Shown here piece by piece: positions 25,902 through 34,837 of a stretch of DNA of 47,159 nt. The position numbers were made by a program, and so were the translations under genes. Each line of letters begins with the position of its first letter. The stretch's first letter is position 1. The DNA is taken from the NCBI GenBank assembly GCA_015233155.1, contig JADFYG010000049.1:1-47159 (forward strand). Direction: 5' to 3'. The notes below the pieces were generated by a model. It was not told the DNA's origin, did not search any database, and saw nothing but the letters and a program-made list of their open reading frames with translations. Source of the stretch: Candidatus Rifleibacteriota bacterium (lineage in GTDB: Bacteria > Muiribacteriota > Ozemobacteria > Ozemobacterales > Ozemobacteraceae).

Positions 25902-27089
25902 TCAGATAATTCGCTCTGTTCCCTGCTTGATCAGCTTCCGGAGCATGCCATGCACATCATCAAAGCGGCTTGTCAGAATCATGGCCGCGATCATATAGGG
26001 TTTATATCCTGCTTCCTTGTAGGTTTCGATCCGATATCGTTCGAAAACACTCGCTGCCACCTCTCCGGCTTTGCATGATATGTCGGTGATATCTGCCGGC
26101 AGACAGTGCATATACAAAGCCTTACCTTTTTTGGTGAGCTTCATCATCTTTTCGGTGCATTCCCAATTCTTGAACTTCGCATTGTTGGCCAGACATTCTT
26201 TTTCGAGAGCTTTCAATCCATCGTGGTCATTCTTCCGCAGGAGTTCGGTGCGCTTGCCCATAACCGCAAATGGAGCCCAGCTCTTCGGATATACGATATC
26301 GGCGCCTTTGAAGGCCTCCTCCATGCTGTTGCTTACTGAGAAATTGCCGCCGCTCGCGCCGGCATTCTTTCCGGCTATCTTCACTACTTCAGGAATCAGA
26401 TTGTAGCCATCCGGATGAGCTAATGCGACTTCCATGCCAAAACGGGTCATCAGACCTATGATCCCCTGAGGTACAGACAGCGGTTTGCCGTAGCTTGGGG
26501 AATATGCCCAGGTCATTGCTATTTTTTTCCCTTTGAGCTTGTCGAGTCCGCCGAAATATTCTGTAAGCCAGCCCAGATCAGCCATCGCCTGGGTCGGATG
26601 ATCCACGTCGCATTGAAGATTTACAACGGCGGGCCGCTGCGGAAGCACCCCCTGTTTGAATCCGTCGTCGAGCGCTTCACCTACTTCCCGCATGTAGGTA
26701 TTACCTGCACCAAGATACATGTCGTCGCGGATTCCTATGACTTCCGACAGGAAGGAAATCATGTTGGCTGTTTCGCGGACGGTTTCGCCGTGGGCAATCT
26801 GGGATTTCCCTTCGTCGAGATCCTGAATCGCCAGTCCGAGCAGATTACAGGCCGAAGCAAAAGAAAACCGAGTCCTGGTCGAGTTATCCCGGAAAAGGGA
26901 AACAGCCAGGCCAGATTCGAAACACCTCGCAGAAATGTTTTCCTGACGCATGAGCTTAAGGAGGTTGGCTATCGCGAGGATCTGCCTGAGTTCGTCGACT
27001 GACTTTTCCCAGGTCAGGAGGAAGTCTTTTCCGAACATCCTGCTCTTGTAACTCTTGATTTCTTTTAATAAAGTACTTAAATCCGTCAT
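25902..27089 (-). CDS. ygeW: Knotted carbamoyltransferase, YgeW family
   Basis: From ATG 27089 the product is 395 residues, matching the length of the YgeW group (about 396). The carbamoyl-phosphate loop is SLFRDNSTRTR (S70-R74), HPTQ appears in DVDHPTQAMADL and the HCLP motif in YMHCLPAD. The long form with these spacings differs from ordinary ornithine or aspartate transcarbamoylases and fits the knotted branch. In other bacteria YgeW-type genes sit with ygeX, ygeY and hydantoinase or purine-degradation genes. None is here, so the substrate is uncertain. The frame continues upstream of 27089, but AGG-containing spacing and family length support this start. Confidence 0.88.
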   Translation of the reverse strand: MTDLSTLLKEIKSYKSRMFGKDFLLTWEKSVDELRQILAIANLLKLMRQENISARCFESGLAVSLFRDNSTRTRFSFASACNLLGLAIQDLDEGKSQIAHGETVRETANMISFLSEVIGIRDDMYLGAGNTYMREVGEALDDGFKQGVLPQRPAVVNLQCDVDHPTQAMADLGWLTEYFGGLDKLKGKKIAMTWAYSPSYGKPLSVPQGIIGLMTRFGMEVALAHPDGYNLIPEVVKIAGKNAGASGGNFSVSNSMEEAFKGADIVYPKSWAPFAVMGKRTELLRKNDHDGLKALEKECLANNAKFKNWECTEKMMKLTKKGKALYMHCLPADITDISCKAGEVAASVFERYRIETYKEAGYKPYMIAAMILTSRFDDVHGMLRKLIKQGTERII

Positions 27090-27702
27090 TTGCCTGCACC
27101 TTTCTCCCGAGAATTTATTCAATGCTCCATGACAGAATGCACACGACATAATTCGAAAGCTGTTCTGCTGCCGAAGCAAACTCTTCCACGAACGTGGAAC
27201 GTATATTGTATCCACAAAACCCACCTTTCGCAACTAACTGCTGCCTGCGGCCAGGGTAAACGTATAAAAAACTCAGGAATGCTCTATAGCACGGCTCTCG
27301 ACACAACGAAGTGCCCGCAAGTGCGGAACTAAGATATGGGGCGTGACCGCCGAAGGTGTGAATAAATATACTGCAGGTATCCCGGCTATTGAAGATCCTT
27401 GCTGAGGATCATCCAATCAGTGCTTCCGGAAATTTTAAATATTGCCTTTTTATTCCTTTCGGAATAAGATTATTATGTGAGGGGTTTTGGCATTTTCCAG
27501 CGGGAAAATGGTTGAGAGTTTGTCATTGAGAGTTAATCAGCATGAGGAGCAATCCGGCAAGCTGTCTTGTTAGTCGCATCGTTTTGTACTTTATGTTTTG
27601 ATACGTGCGAGGAAAACCATCGAGAGACAAAGAAAAAAAGAGTTGTAATTATTGTTTTTTCCTCCAGAAAAAGAGGAATACGTATTAGCAGGAGAGAATC
27701 TG
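27090..27702. other. 613-bp intergenic region with small inverted repeats
   Basis: I see no gene here. TTATTCC-TTTC-GGAATAA (near 27449-27466) and CATTTTCC-AGCG-GGAAAATG (near 27491-27510) can form hairpins in the leader of the cNMP/ATPase gene. No known riboswitch consensus was recognised. Confidence 0.5.
27690..27695 (+). promoter_or_regulatory. Shine-Dalgarno site of the cNMP-ATPase gene
   Basis: AGGAGA lies 7 nt before ATG 27703, favouring this start over the upstream frame opening at 27652. Confidence 0.75.
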
Positions 27703-28353
27703 ATGCTAAAAATGCTAAGTATTTTCAGCGATTTGAATTCCAGTGAAATAGATCAGGTGGCACAAATCGTTTCGGAGATTTCTGTCCAGCGCGGCACAAC
27801 TATTTTCCAGCAGGGCGAAATAAGCAGGGATTTTTATATCGTCAAACATGGTCAGGTTGAAATTTCAGTCAAGGATTTTTACCAGGTAAAGAGGGTCATC
27901 GCCATTTTGAAGAATGGCGAGTTTTTCGGGGAGATGTCACTGTTCGATAAGGATGCGGCCCGTTCCGCAACTGCGCAGGCTTTTCAGAATACCACGCTTT
28001 ATAAGATTCCCGGGAACGCGTTTGAATCGCTTCTTGAAGATCGACCTTCAATATGTTTCAAGCTATTGGGCACAATGAGCAAGCGCCTGCGTGATATGAT
28101 CAACCCTGTCAAGCCTTCTCCGACAGTCGAGAAAGTCAAGAACGGCAAAGTCATGACAATTGCATCGGCACGCAGCGGATACGGCAAAACGGTCATGGCT
28201 ACAACCTTGGCCTCATTGCTTTCCTACGAACTTCCCAGAAAAGTTCTTTTTCTGGATCTCGATTTGAATTTTGGTGACGGCAGCTTTCTGATGGGCGTGT
28301 ACGCCCCGATCAATTCTGCAATTTGCGGCTTCGCTTGGGATCGAGCCGCCTAG
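27703..28353 (+). CDS. cNMP-binding domain plus ParA-like ATPase, N-terminal part of a frameshifted gene
   Basis: This is the first 216 codons of a gene interrupted by a frameshift. Residues about 5-125 form a CRP/cNMP-binding domain (IFSDLNSSEIDQV, GEISRDFYIVKHGQVEIS, NGEFFGEMSLFD, RSATAQA). From about 145 a MinD/ParA-type ATPase starts, with the P-loop SGYGKT (K162) and LFLDLDLNFGDGSF. Its signature Lys position holds Arg-Ser, so it is a deviant P-loop. The frame ends at TAG 28351 in unrelated residues, while the natural continuation (ILQFAASLGIEPPSEEE) sits in the next frame from about 28313. A single extra base near 28311 would explain the split. CRP-type domain fused to a TadZ/CpaE-like ATPase suggests localisation or pilus regulation. 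Type unknown. Confidence 0.85.
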   Translation: MLKMLSIFSDLNSSEIDQVAQIVSEISVQRGTTIFQQGEISRDFYIVKHGQVEISVKDFYQVKRVIAILKNGEFFGEMSLFDKDAARSATAQAFQNTTLYKIPGNAFESLLEDRPSICFKLLGTMSKRLRDMINPVKPSPTVEKVKNGKVMTIASARSGYGKTVMATTLASLLSYELPRKVLFLDLDLNFGDGSFLMGVYAPINSAICGFAWDRAA

Positions 28354-28375
28354 CGAAGAAGAAATACACAAGTAT

Positions 28376-30289
28376 GTGTCCCGGCTGTCCAATACACTGA
28401 GCGTCATGTCAGCTCCCAAAGATCTGCTTGAAGGGGAGAAACTGAGTGGCGAAGATGTGGTCAAGGTCATCAGCACATGCCGCCGTTATTATGACTATAT
28501 AGTAATAGATACTAACAGCGGCATCTCAGAAACATTTCTGAATGCAATCGACATGTCGGATTATGTTTTTTTCCTCATCGCCTGCGGTGATTCCATTGCC
28601 ATAAAGAGCAACAATTCGTTCTTTCGGGCAATTTCCCGTATGAATTTGTCTGATTCATTGATAAATATCGTTTTGTCATATCGTAATCATGGCACTAAAG
28701 TGGAAGCCTTTCAGCGGTTGTTCAAATATCGCATAGTCGGCGAGCTGCCCGAGATCCAGAATTTAAATGTCGACACGGGGGAAATGCCATTTCAGAAATC
28801 TCCAACAGGCGAATTCTGTAATGCAGTCCGTCTGATCATAAAGAGCGTATTACAGGAAGAGAGTCTTGCAATAACCACTGAGACAAGCTTTCTGACAAGG
28901 TGGTTTTATCCGGCAGATCATAAACCCGTAGCATCCCCATTATGCGGTATGGAAACGGATTCTACGGTCTGTCTTGATATAGACGATGAGTTCTGTTCGA
29001 CTCTTCTGAAAGACATCCATGGTCAGATATCCGCCGGCCGTCTTGATGACGCACTGCGCAACTGCCTGCATCTCGTCGGTTTGCAGCCGCATTCCGCAAA
29101 GGTCCTTCAGGTACTCGGTGAAATATTCTTTCTCAAACGTGATTTTGCCCATTCGCTTGAAGTCATGAACAATGTTTTGAAGCTGAATCCTGATGGTTAT
29201 CTGGCACTCGGATATAGCGCCGTAATCAAAAGCGATGATGAGATGAAAACAAAGTCACTGAAAATACTTGCAGAGAATCTGAATAAATATCCGAATTATC
29301 CTGATCTGCTGAACGACATGGGAAAACTTCTCTATGCTTTTAATCAGACCCAGGACTCAGTCGAGTATTTCGAAAAGGCGCTGGCCATAAATCCGCGATA
29401 TGCTGAAGCCCGCATCAATCTGGCCGTAGCCTTGGGAGATCTGCATAAATATGATGATGCGCTCAGGAATTTAGTTCAGATCAAGCCCAAGAGTATTCGC
29501 GCATATTATCTGATCGGCAATTATCTGTACAATACGGGAAAATTTTTCGGCGCGAACACCGCGTATCATCACGTTTCTGAAATTGATGCACACTACCTCG
29601 ACGTTCAGGAAAAACTTGGAGTGCTTGGCGATTATTTCACCAAAATTCAAAACCTCCTTGAGCTCCACAAGAAACTCTCACGCCTTTCCCCGACTTATCC
29701 TGATCTCCACTATAAAATCGGCAATCTTTATCTGCTTATGGGTAATCGGGATGCAGCCCGGGAGGAATTTCAGTGGGCCCACGAATTGAAGTCTGATTTT
29801 ATGGGTGTTAAGAGAAAACTTGAAATCCTTTCCGAGGAGTCTGAATTCGATCCGAAAAAGCTTTTTGAAGACGAGATACAAGCCGGGCCGAATATGAAGT
29901 TCAGTCCTGATTCATGGATAATCGAAATAGATAACCTCGAAGCGCTGTTCCAAAAAGATGCTGAGCACGTGTTCGTTCTGCGAATGACCAACCATCGAAC
30001 CGGTAAAAAATCGATGATTCCGTTATTTCCATCTCTTGACAGTAGTTCTAAGCAAGTGTTTGAAGCGGGTTCACATAGCGAAATTATAAATGGAGATATT
30101 CTGCATTGCGAGATTTTTGACCATACGGGTGTGGTGTATTCGCTGACAAAACAGATCAACGAAGAAACCGAGAAAAGCTCCCGAATCCGTCTTCCGATAA
30201 AACTTGAGGGCAATGATTCTATTAAAGTCGCAGAAGCCACGCAATCAGGCGAAAAATCATTCGAGAAGAATGCCCCTGCCGCTGGTTAG
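28376..30289 (+). CDS. ParA-like ATPase rest, TPR repeats and beta domain, C-terminal part of the frameshifted gene
   Basis: The ORF starts at GTG 28376, but the frame is open and homologous back to about 28310 and continues the preceding CDS. First comes the rest of the ATPase (YDYIVIDTNSGISETFLNA, DMSDYVFFLIACGDSIAIK). Then about seven TPR-like units span residues 210-500 (LLNDMGKLLYAFNQTQDSV, YAEARINLAVALGDLHKYDD, YPDLHYKIGNLYLLMGNRD). A C-terminal part of about 120 residues (HVFVLRMTNHRTGKKSMIPL) is beta-rich and not recognised. If the frameshift is real the ATPase is inactivated; if it is a sequencing error the product is an 860-residue cNMP-ATPase-TPR fusion. Confidence 0.85.
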   Translation: MSRLSNTLSVMSAPKDLLEGEKLSGEDVVKVISTCRRYYDYIVIDTNSGISETFLNAIDMSDYVFFLIACGDSIAIKSNNSFFRAISRMNLSDSLINIVLSYRNHGTKVEAFQRLFKYRIVGELPEIQNLNVDTGEMPFQKSPTGEFCNAVRLIIKSVLQEESLAITTETSFLTRWFYPADHKPVASPLCGMETDSTVCLDIDDEFCSTLLKDIHGQISAGRLDDALRNCLHLVGLQPHSAKVLQVLGEIFFLKRDFAHSLEVMNNVLKLNPDGYLALGYSAVIKSDDEMKTKSLKILAENLNKYPNYPDLLNDMGKLLYAFNQTQDSVEYFEKALAINPRYAEARINLAVALGDLHKYDDALRNLVQIKPKSIRAYYLIGNYLYNTGKFFGANTAYHHVSEIDAHYLDVQEKLGVLGDYFTKIQNLLELHKKLSRLSPTYPDLHYKIGNLYLLMGNRDAAREEFQWAHELKSDFMGVKRKLEILSEESEFDPKKLFEDEIQAGPNMKFSPDSWIIEIDNLEALFQKDAEHVFVLRMTNHRTGKKSMIPLFPSLDSSSKQVFEAGSHSEIINGDILHCEIFDHTGVVYSLTKQINEETEKSSRIRLPIKLEGNDSIKVAEATQSGEKSFEKNAPAAG

Positions 30290-30334
30290 TAATCCCCTGC
30301 CCTGCTCAAAAGATGATAGGCCGGAAAGCAGCCT

Positions 30335-30922
30335 TCATTTCTTGAAAGAGGGCAGCGCCTCGATCAGAAGTTTGATCCGCTCCATTCTCTTCACGGACCC
30401 GGGGAGGCTACGGTTAGCTTCCACTCCGACCACATGACCGATTGCCTTGTTGGTAATATCCCGCTTTTGAGCCCGTCGGCGACGTGCAGCTTCTTCCGAT
30501 AGAGCTTCGGATTTAGCTCTCTGGGTTGCCTTCTGGGTTGCCTCTTCAATAGCAGCCATCATCTCCTCCCGAGTCACATACTTCTGGGAAGAGACTTCCG
30601 GAGATTTCGGCTGACTGGGTTGGCTTCCCGTAACATCCGAAAAAGCCTTGATCTCCCTGGATTCGCTGGCATTAGGCAGAATGGTAACTTCTTCCCGATG
30701 GGTGATCCGGGAACCATCCGCCCTGACCTCGACTACATGTGATCCAGGTACTGAAACTGTGAAACTGCATGGCTTCGCGGAATCGACTGAACCAATCAAA
30801 GCATTGTCGACGAAGACTTTCCCGTCGACAGGAGAAGAGACTATAAGCCCTGTTTCTCCTGATAACTGAAGGGGAAACAGGATAATGGTCCATAATATAA
30901 CGCCGCGCAATATCTGACTCAT
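30335..30922 (-). CDS. PEGA-domain envelope protein
   Basis: This 195-residue protein has an N-terminal signal peptide (about 1-22). A PEGA-type beta domain follows (IVSSPVDGKVFVDNALIG, GSHVVEVRADG), usually a surface-anchoring or cell-wall-associated fold. Then come a linker rich in Ser/Pro, a charged helix (EEATQKATQRAKSEALSEEA) and a basic tail. AAAGGAG precedes the ATG by about 6 nt. It converges with the preceding gene, only 45 bp away. Function unknown. Confidence 0.8.
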   Translation of the reverse strand: MSQILRGVILWTIILFPLQLSGETGLIVSSPVDGKVFVDNALIGSVDSAKPCSFTVSVPGSHVVEVRADGSRITHREEVTILPNASESREIKAFSDVTGSQPSQPKSPEVSSQKYVTREEMMAAIEEATQKATQRAKSEALSEEAARRRRAQKRDITNKAIGHVVGVEANRSLPGSVKRMERIKLLIEALPSFKK

Positions 30923-31179
30923 AAAAGCTCCTTTCTCACATAAAACCTCACTCGCCGCAGGACGAAACCTCGGACCGCAAAGATTAGGAAACTATATTCG
31001 GTGCGGCTCGGATTTCCTCCTTTTCTATAATATATACCTTGAAAATGAAAAATCAAAATTCACGCAGTGTGCTCTTCCTCGCTCCATTATGAGAGCTTTG
31101 AAATGTTTCACTTGTCTTTCAGAATGAAACAGTATTACATCAATGAGGAACTGACTGATAAGAAAAATTGAACTCGGGT

Positions 31180-32142
31180 ATGGAAATGAGCAAGCACCTT
31201 TGCGGTCAACTATCGATCATTTCGGCAGCCGTTCTCTGGAGTTTTTCCGGAGTCGGAGTCAAGCTCCTTACCGACATGGGGCCACTCGCAACCACTGGCT
31301 GGCGAAGCCTTTTCACACTTCCAATCGTCATCGGAGCACTTCTTATCACCGCCGGCGGAACTCGTTCCGCAGCTGCCGCATTTCGCGCCTGCGTGCGACA
31401 TCCGGATGTCTGGGGGTCTTCTGTCAGCTATGCCATCATGCTAATAATGTTCGTCACCGCGACCAAGTGGACGACGGCAGCAAACGCCATTCTTCTCCAG
31501 TATACCGCACCACTTTTTGTGGCTCTGCTGTCCTGGCCGATGCTTGGCGAACGAGTAAGCGGATGGGAGTGGGGAGCATTGTCCGGGGTTCTTCTTGGCA
31601 TGGCCTTTTTCTTCGGCGAAAAGCTTTCATTGCAGGGGTTATGTGGAAATATCCTGGCCATCGCGTCAGGAGTCGCATGTGCGCTGAATACTCTCTTCTT
31701 GAGGCGGGTCACCTTTCCTCCTCCAAGACCCAACTCCCTGATACCAACCGATGCGCCATTGCATGAAACTGTTATCTCGGATATGCCGGCAACAAATATT
31801 TCCGGCGGACTGCTGTTATCGCTTCCCGCAACCGTTCTGGGCAATATCCTCATAACAATTATCTGCATGCCTGCAATGATCACAGGGCTGCCGACCTGCA
31901 CTTCCAGCTGGCTGATCATAATCTCACTGGGGCTTTTCCAGCTCGGACTGTCATATGTACTTTTCAATATCGGGCTGCGATACGTCACGGCTGTCGAGGC
32001 AACAATACTGGCGACGATTGAGGCCGTGCTGAATCCCATCTGGACCGCTCTCGGCACAGGCGAAAACCCATCAGGGATCTCGCTGGCGGGTGGAGGACTG
32101 ATCCTGGCATCTGTCCTGTTTTACGGGTGGTTCACCCCTTGA
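31180..32142 (+). CDS. EamA/DMT-family transporter (full copy)
   Basis: This protein of about 320 residues has ten predicted helices in two EamA halves (LSIISAAVLWSFSGVGVKLL, LLQYTAPLFVALLSWPMLGE, LFNIGLRYVTAVEATIL, NPIWTALGTGENPSG). Such proteins export or import small metabolites across the inner membrane; the substrate is not predictable. A loop rich in Pro and polar residues (near 185-210) separates the halves. ATG 31180 or 31186 are likely starts; the frame is open from a TTG at 31168 and no strong ribosome site is present. A 714-bp part (31421-32134) is duplicated at 37351-38064, and the final codons differ between the two copies. Confidence 0.85.
   Translation: MEMSKHLCGQLSIISAAVLWSFSGVGVKLLTDMGPLATTGWRSLFTLPIVIGALLITAGGTRSAAAAFRACVRHPDVWGSSVSYAIMLIMFVTATKWTTAANAILLQYTAPLFVALLSWPMLGERVSGWEWGALSGVLLGMAFFFGEKLSLQGLCGNILAIASGVACALNTLFLRRVTFPPPRPNSLIPTDAPLHETVISDMPATNISGGLLLSLPATVLGNILITIICMPAMITGLPTCTSSWLIIISLGLFQLGLSYVLFNIGLRYVTAVEATILATIEAVLNPIWTALGTGENPSGISLAGGGLILASVLFYGWFTP
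31421..32134. repeat. Segmental duplication, copy 1
   Basis: This 714-bp stretch matches 37351-38064 at 707 positions (99.0%). Identity starts at CTGTCAGC and ends at GGTGGTTCA on both sides. After it, copy 1 reads CCCCTTGAGGGG, an interrupted palindrome that contains the gene's stop codon. Confidence 0.95.
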
Positions 32143-32279
32143 GGGGCCAGCGGATGAGGAAAAACATTCTCCGGAATAAAACCGATTTCTTTCTTGTTCC
32201 GAAAAATCCGGGATTTCCCGGACAGAAAAAGTATTCTTTTTCGGGTATTCTGGATTACGGAGAGGGAGAAACGATAAGC

Positions 32280-32370
32280 AACCACAGATTTACACGGGCA
32301 AACACGGATAAAGGCCGGTGGCGGAAAACTACCGGTTCTTATCCGTGTCTATCTGCGTTCATCTGTGGTT
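32280..32370. repeat. Intergenic inverted repeat (AACCACAGAT... type)
   Basis: The left arm 32280-32311 and right arm 32339-32370 are near-perfect inverted copies built from AACCACAGAT and ACACGGATAA units, with a smaller CCGGT/ACCGG stem inside. Similar ACCACAGAT-type repeats are common in intergenic regions of other genomes. No gene is seen in the surrounding 32143-32510. Confidence 0.75.
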
Positions 32371-32510
32371 TATTCCAGGAGGTTAGAGAAATTTTGGAAC
32401 TTTCGCCTATCTATCATTCCTGGAATCATTTATCATGCGAAAACGTTTTGCTGGTTGCGTGAGAGGCAGTTGGTCCGTTTGGCCTCTTTAATCTTTTTTC
32501 GCCGAAAGAA

Positions 32511-34196
32511 ATGGTCATGAAAAGTCCGGATATGCATCAAGACCGCTTTTTGGAACCTCCTTCCGTGGATTTGGTTCGTTCTCTTCAGCCCATGAGTCAT
32601 TTTTGCCTGGATCTCGAGACGATGGTTTTTACCTTCGATCGTGATTGGGGCCCGATGATCGGCCTGCCGCCCCTTGCCTCCCAAAGTTTTGATGAATTTT
32701 GCGAAAGGGTTCCCCTGGCTGATCGAAGCCTGCTTCGGATGTTTATGTTCAGCGCTCAGCGCGGGGCTCTGGAGATTTTAAAACGGCGGATTCAGGTCAT
32801 TGATGACCATGGAGAAAAGAGATGGTTCGAATTGTCCTCTCTCCTGGAAAAACCCGGAAAAGCCAATCAGGGAAAGTCAGTTCTGCGGGGAATTATAATG
32901 GCTATTTCCCGACCGAAGGAGGAAAAGCCGGAACTTACCGAAAGCGAACGATGGTTCATGGAGGTTCTTGAGGAGTCCCCCCACGCCTTATATCGGATCG
33001 ATATCAGCAGGAATCGTTTTGATTATGTCAGCAAGGGGTTTGCTCAAGCCCTCGGCCGGACCCGGGAAGAAATTTTGGCGATGCCTTATACGGAATTCAT
33101 GATGGGATTTCCCCTGGATGCCGTTGCCGCTATTTCCAGGCAGCGGGATTTATTAATGGCCGACTATAAGGGCGGCCGCTTTACCATGTATGTCGAATTT
33201 CCCTTTAAACATGCGAATGGTGAAAATATCTGGTTAAATGATACGTTTACCCTGGTTCCGGGACCCGATGGACAGATTGCTTACCAGGTCGGCTTTGGGA
33301 CGGTTATCGATGACCGTAAAAAGCTGGAAGAAAAATTGCGCGAAACCCTGGAACAGCTTGAAGAAAAGGTGAAAGAGAGAACCGCTTCCTTGCATGCCGC
33401 GAACCTTCAATTAACCACTTTATTGGAAGAGCGGCGTGAGCTTGAAAAGAAACTTCTGGAAATTTCCGAGCGGGAGCGGCGGTTCATCGGCCGGGAGTTG
33501 CATGATGGACTTTGCCAGCAGATCGCCGGAGTCATGTGCATGTCCGAGGCGGTGTATCGGAAACTCAAAGCCAAAACCGTGTCGGAACACGTGGAATTGG
33601 CCATGATGCGCGATTTTCTGCATGATGCCGTTCAGCAGACCCGCACTCTTGCCCGCGGCTTGTGCCCCCTGGCTCTTGATCCGCAGGCAATCGGGGACGC
33701 TCTTTCCACCCTGGCCAGCCAGGCGAGCTACATGTACAAAATTGACTGTCGGTTTGAGGGGAAACCGGAATTCACCCTTCCTGACCCCAACGCGGCCCTG
33801 CACTTGTACCGGATCACTCAGGAAGCCATTCAGAACGCCGTTCGCCACGGAAAAGCCAGGAGCATCAGTATCGGTCTGAAAACCGACTCTCAGAACCTGC
33901 GATTGGTCGTGGAAAACGATGGCCGGGCCTTGCCGGACAAAAAGAAGGAACCAGTGTCCAAAGATGGCATGGCGGGAAACCCGGGAGCGAATTTCGCCAC
34001 GGACATGGGAATCGGTCTGAAGCTCGTCGATTACCGGGTCGGCCTGCTTGGCGGAAACTGGCGAATGAACAATCTTTGCGGGGGGAAGGGCGTTCGCCTG
34101 AGTCTGGACATTCCACTCAACGGCGCGGGGCCTTCCCATTCCCCGGCGGACCAGCTTCCCTCCATGAATGCCAACTTTGACGGAGATGAATCATGA
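32511..34196 (+). CDS. NarL-type sensor histidine kinase, cytoplasmic, with two PAS-like domains
   Basis: This 561-residue protein has no membrane segment. PAS-like domains lie at about 25-130 and 145-270 (FMEVLEESPHALYRIDISR, GLPPLASQSFDEF). A coiled coil (about 275-325) leads into HisKA_3 with GRELHDGLCQQIAGVMCMSE (H331). An ATPase domain follows (HLYRITQEAIQNAVRHG, VVENDGR, MGIGLKLVDYRVGLLGG). It is the NarX/UhpB type (HisKA_3). Its stop overlaps the start of a NarL-type response regulator (ATGA), which is evidently its partner. The PAS domains probably sense a cytoplasmic signal; ligand unknown. Confidence 0.92.
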   Translation: MVMKSPDMHQDRFLEPPSVDLVRSLQPMSHFCLDLETMVFTFDRDWGPMIGLPPLASQSFDEFCERVPLADRSLLRMFMFSAQRGALEILKRRIQVIDDHGEKRWFELSSLLEKPGKANQGKSVLRGIIMAISRPKEEKPELTESERWFMEVLEESPHALYRIDISRNRFDYVSKGFAQALGRTREEILAMPYTEFMMGFPLDAVAAISRQRDLLMADYKGGRFTMYVEFPFKHANGENIWLNDTFTLVPGPDGQIAYQVGFGTVIDDRKKLEEKLRETLEQLEEKVKERTASLHAANLQLTTLLEERRELEKKLLEISERERRFIGRELHDGLCQQIAGVMCMSEAVYRKLKAKTVSEHVELAMMRDFLHDAVQQTRTLARGLCPLALDPQAIGDALSTLASQASYMYKIDCRFEGKPEFTLPDPNAALHLYRITQEAIQNAVRHGKARSISIGLKTDSQNLRLVVENDGRALPDKKKEPVSKDGMAGNPGANFATDMGIGLKLVDYRVGLLGGNWRMNNLCGGKGVRLSLDIPLNGAGPSHSPADQLPSMNANFDGDES

Positions 34197-34837
34197 CCAC
34201 CAAGCCTGTCAGAATTTTCCTGCTGGAAGATCATCCGGTGATGCGTCTGGGACTGAAAATGATGCTGGAGGAACGCGGGTTTGAAGTGTGCGGCGAGGCT
34301 GAGAATGCCGAACAGGCCTTGAAACTACTGCCGGAGGCCGCAGCTGATGTGGCGGTACTGGACCTTTCCCTGCAGGGCGAGACGGCATTGCAGGCGGTTG
34401 CCGAATGCCGCCAGCGGTTTCCCGCTCTCGCCATCATCATTTACTCGATGCACGATACGCCCCTGTTTGTGGAGAGCGCCATGCGGGCAGGTGCCAACGG
34501 GTATGTCACCAAGGCCGATCCGGTGGCAGCCATCGTCAATGCCATCGAAGACGTGCGACAAGGGAAACAGCATTTCGGTCCGTCCCTGGCCAGGGAACTG
34601 CAGAAACAGGATTCCGACCTCGCCCGGCAGGGCCTGAAATTAAGGGAAATCACCGGTCGCGAGCTGGAAGTGCTGACCCTGCTCGGTCAGGGGTTCGGAC
34701 TCGCCGAAATCGCCGACCGGTTCTGCATCAGCACCCGCACTGTAGAAACCCACCTGAACCATCTCCGGGAAAAACTGGGCGTCAAGACCAACCGCGAGCT
34801 GACCCGTGCCGCCATTCAGTTTCTCCACCCCGGTTAG
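34193..34837 (+). CDS. NarL/FixJ-family response regulator
   Basis: This 214-residue protein starts in the ATGA overlap with the kinase, so the two are translationally coupled. The receiver domain has DHP acidic residues and the phospho-acceptor Asp in VLDLSLQG (about D57). Its later conserved parts are YSMHD and VTKADP, with K near 103. The C-terminal LuxR-type helix-turn-helix is complete (REITGRELEVLTLLGQG, IADRFCISTRTVETHLNHL). It is expected to bind DNA and regulate genes not identifiable here. Confidence 0.95.
   Translation: MTTKPVRIFLLEDHPVMRLGLKMMLEERGFEVCGEAENAEQALKLLPEAAADVAVLDLSLQGETALQAVAECRQRFPALAIIIYSMHDTPLFVESAMRAGANGYVTKADPVAAIVNAIEDVRQGKQHFGPSLARELQKQDSDLARQGLKLREITGRELEVLTLLGQGFGLAEIADRFCISTRTVETHLNHLREKLGVKTNRELTRAAIQFLHPG

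Noticed and set aside
27400..27690. Possible riboswitch in the leader of the cNMP-ATPase gene
   Set aside because: Only small hairpins are visible and none of the known riboswitch consensus cores was recognised.
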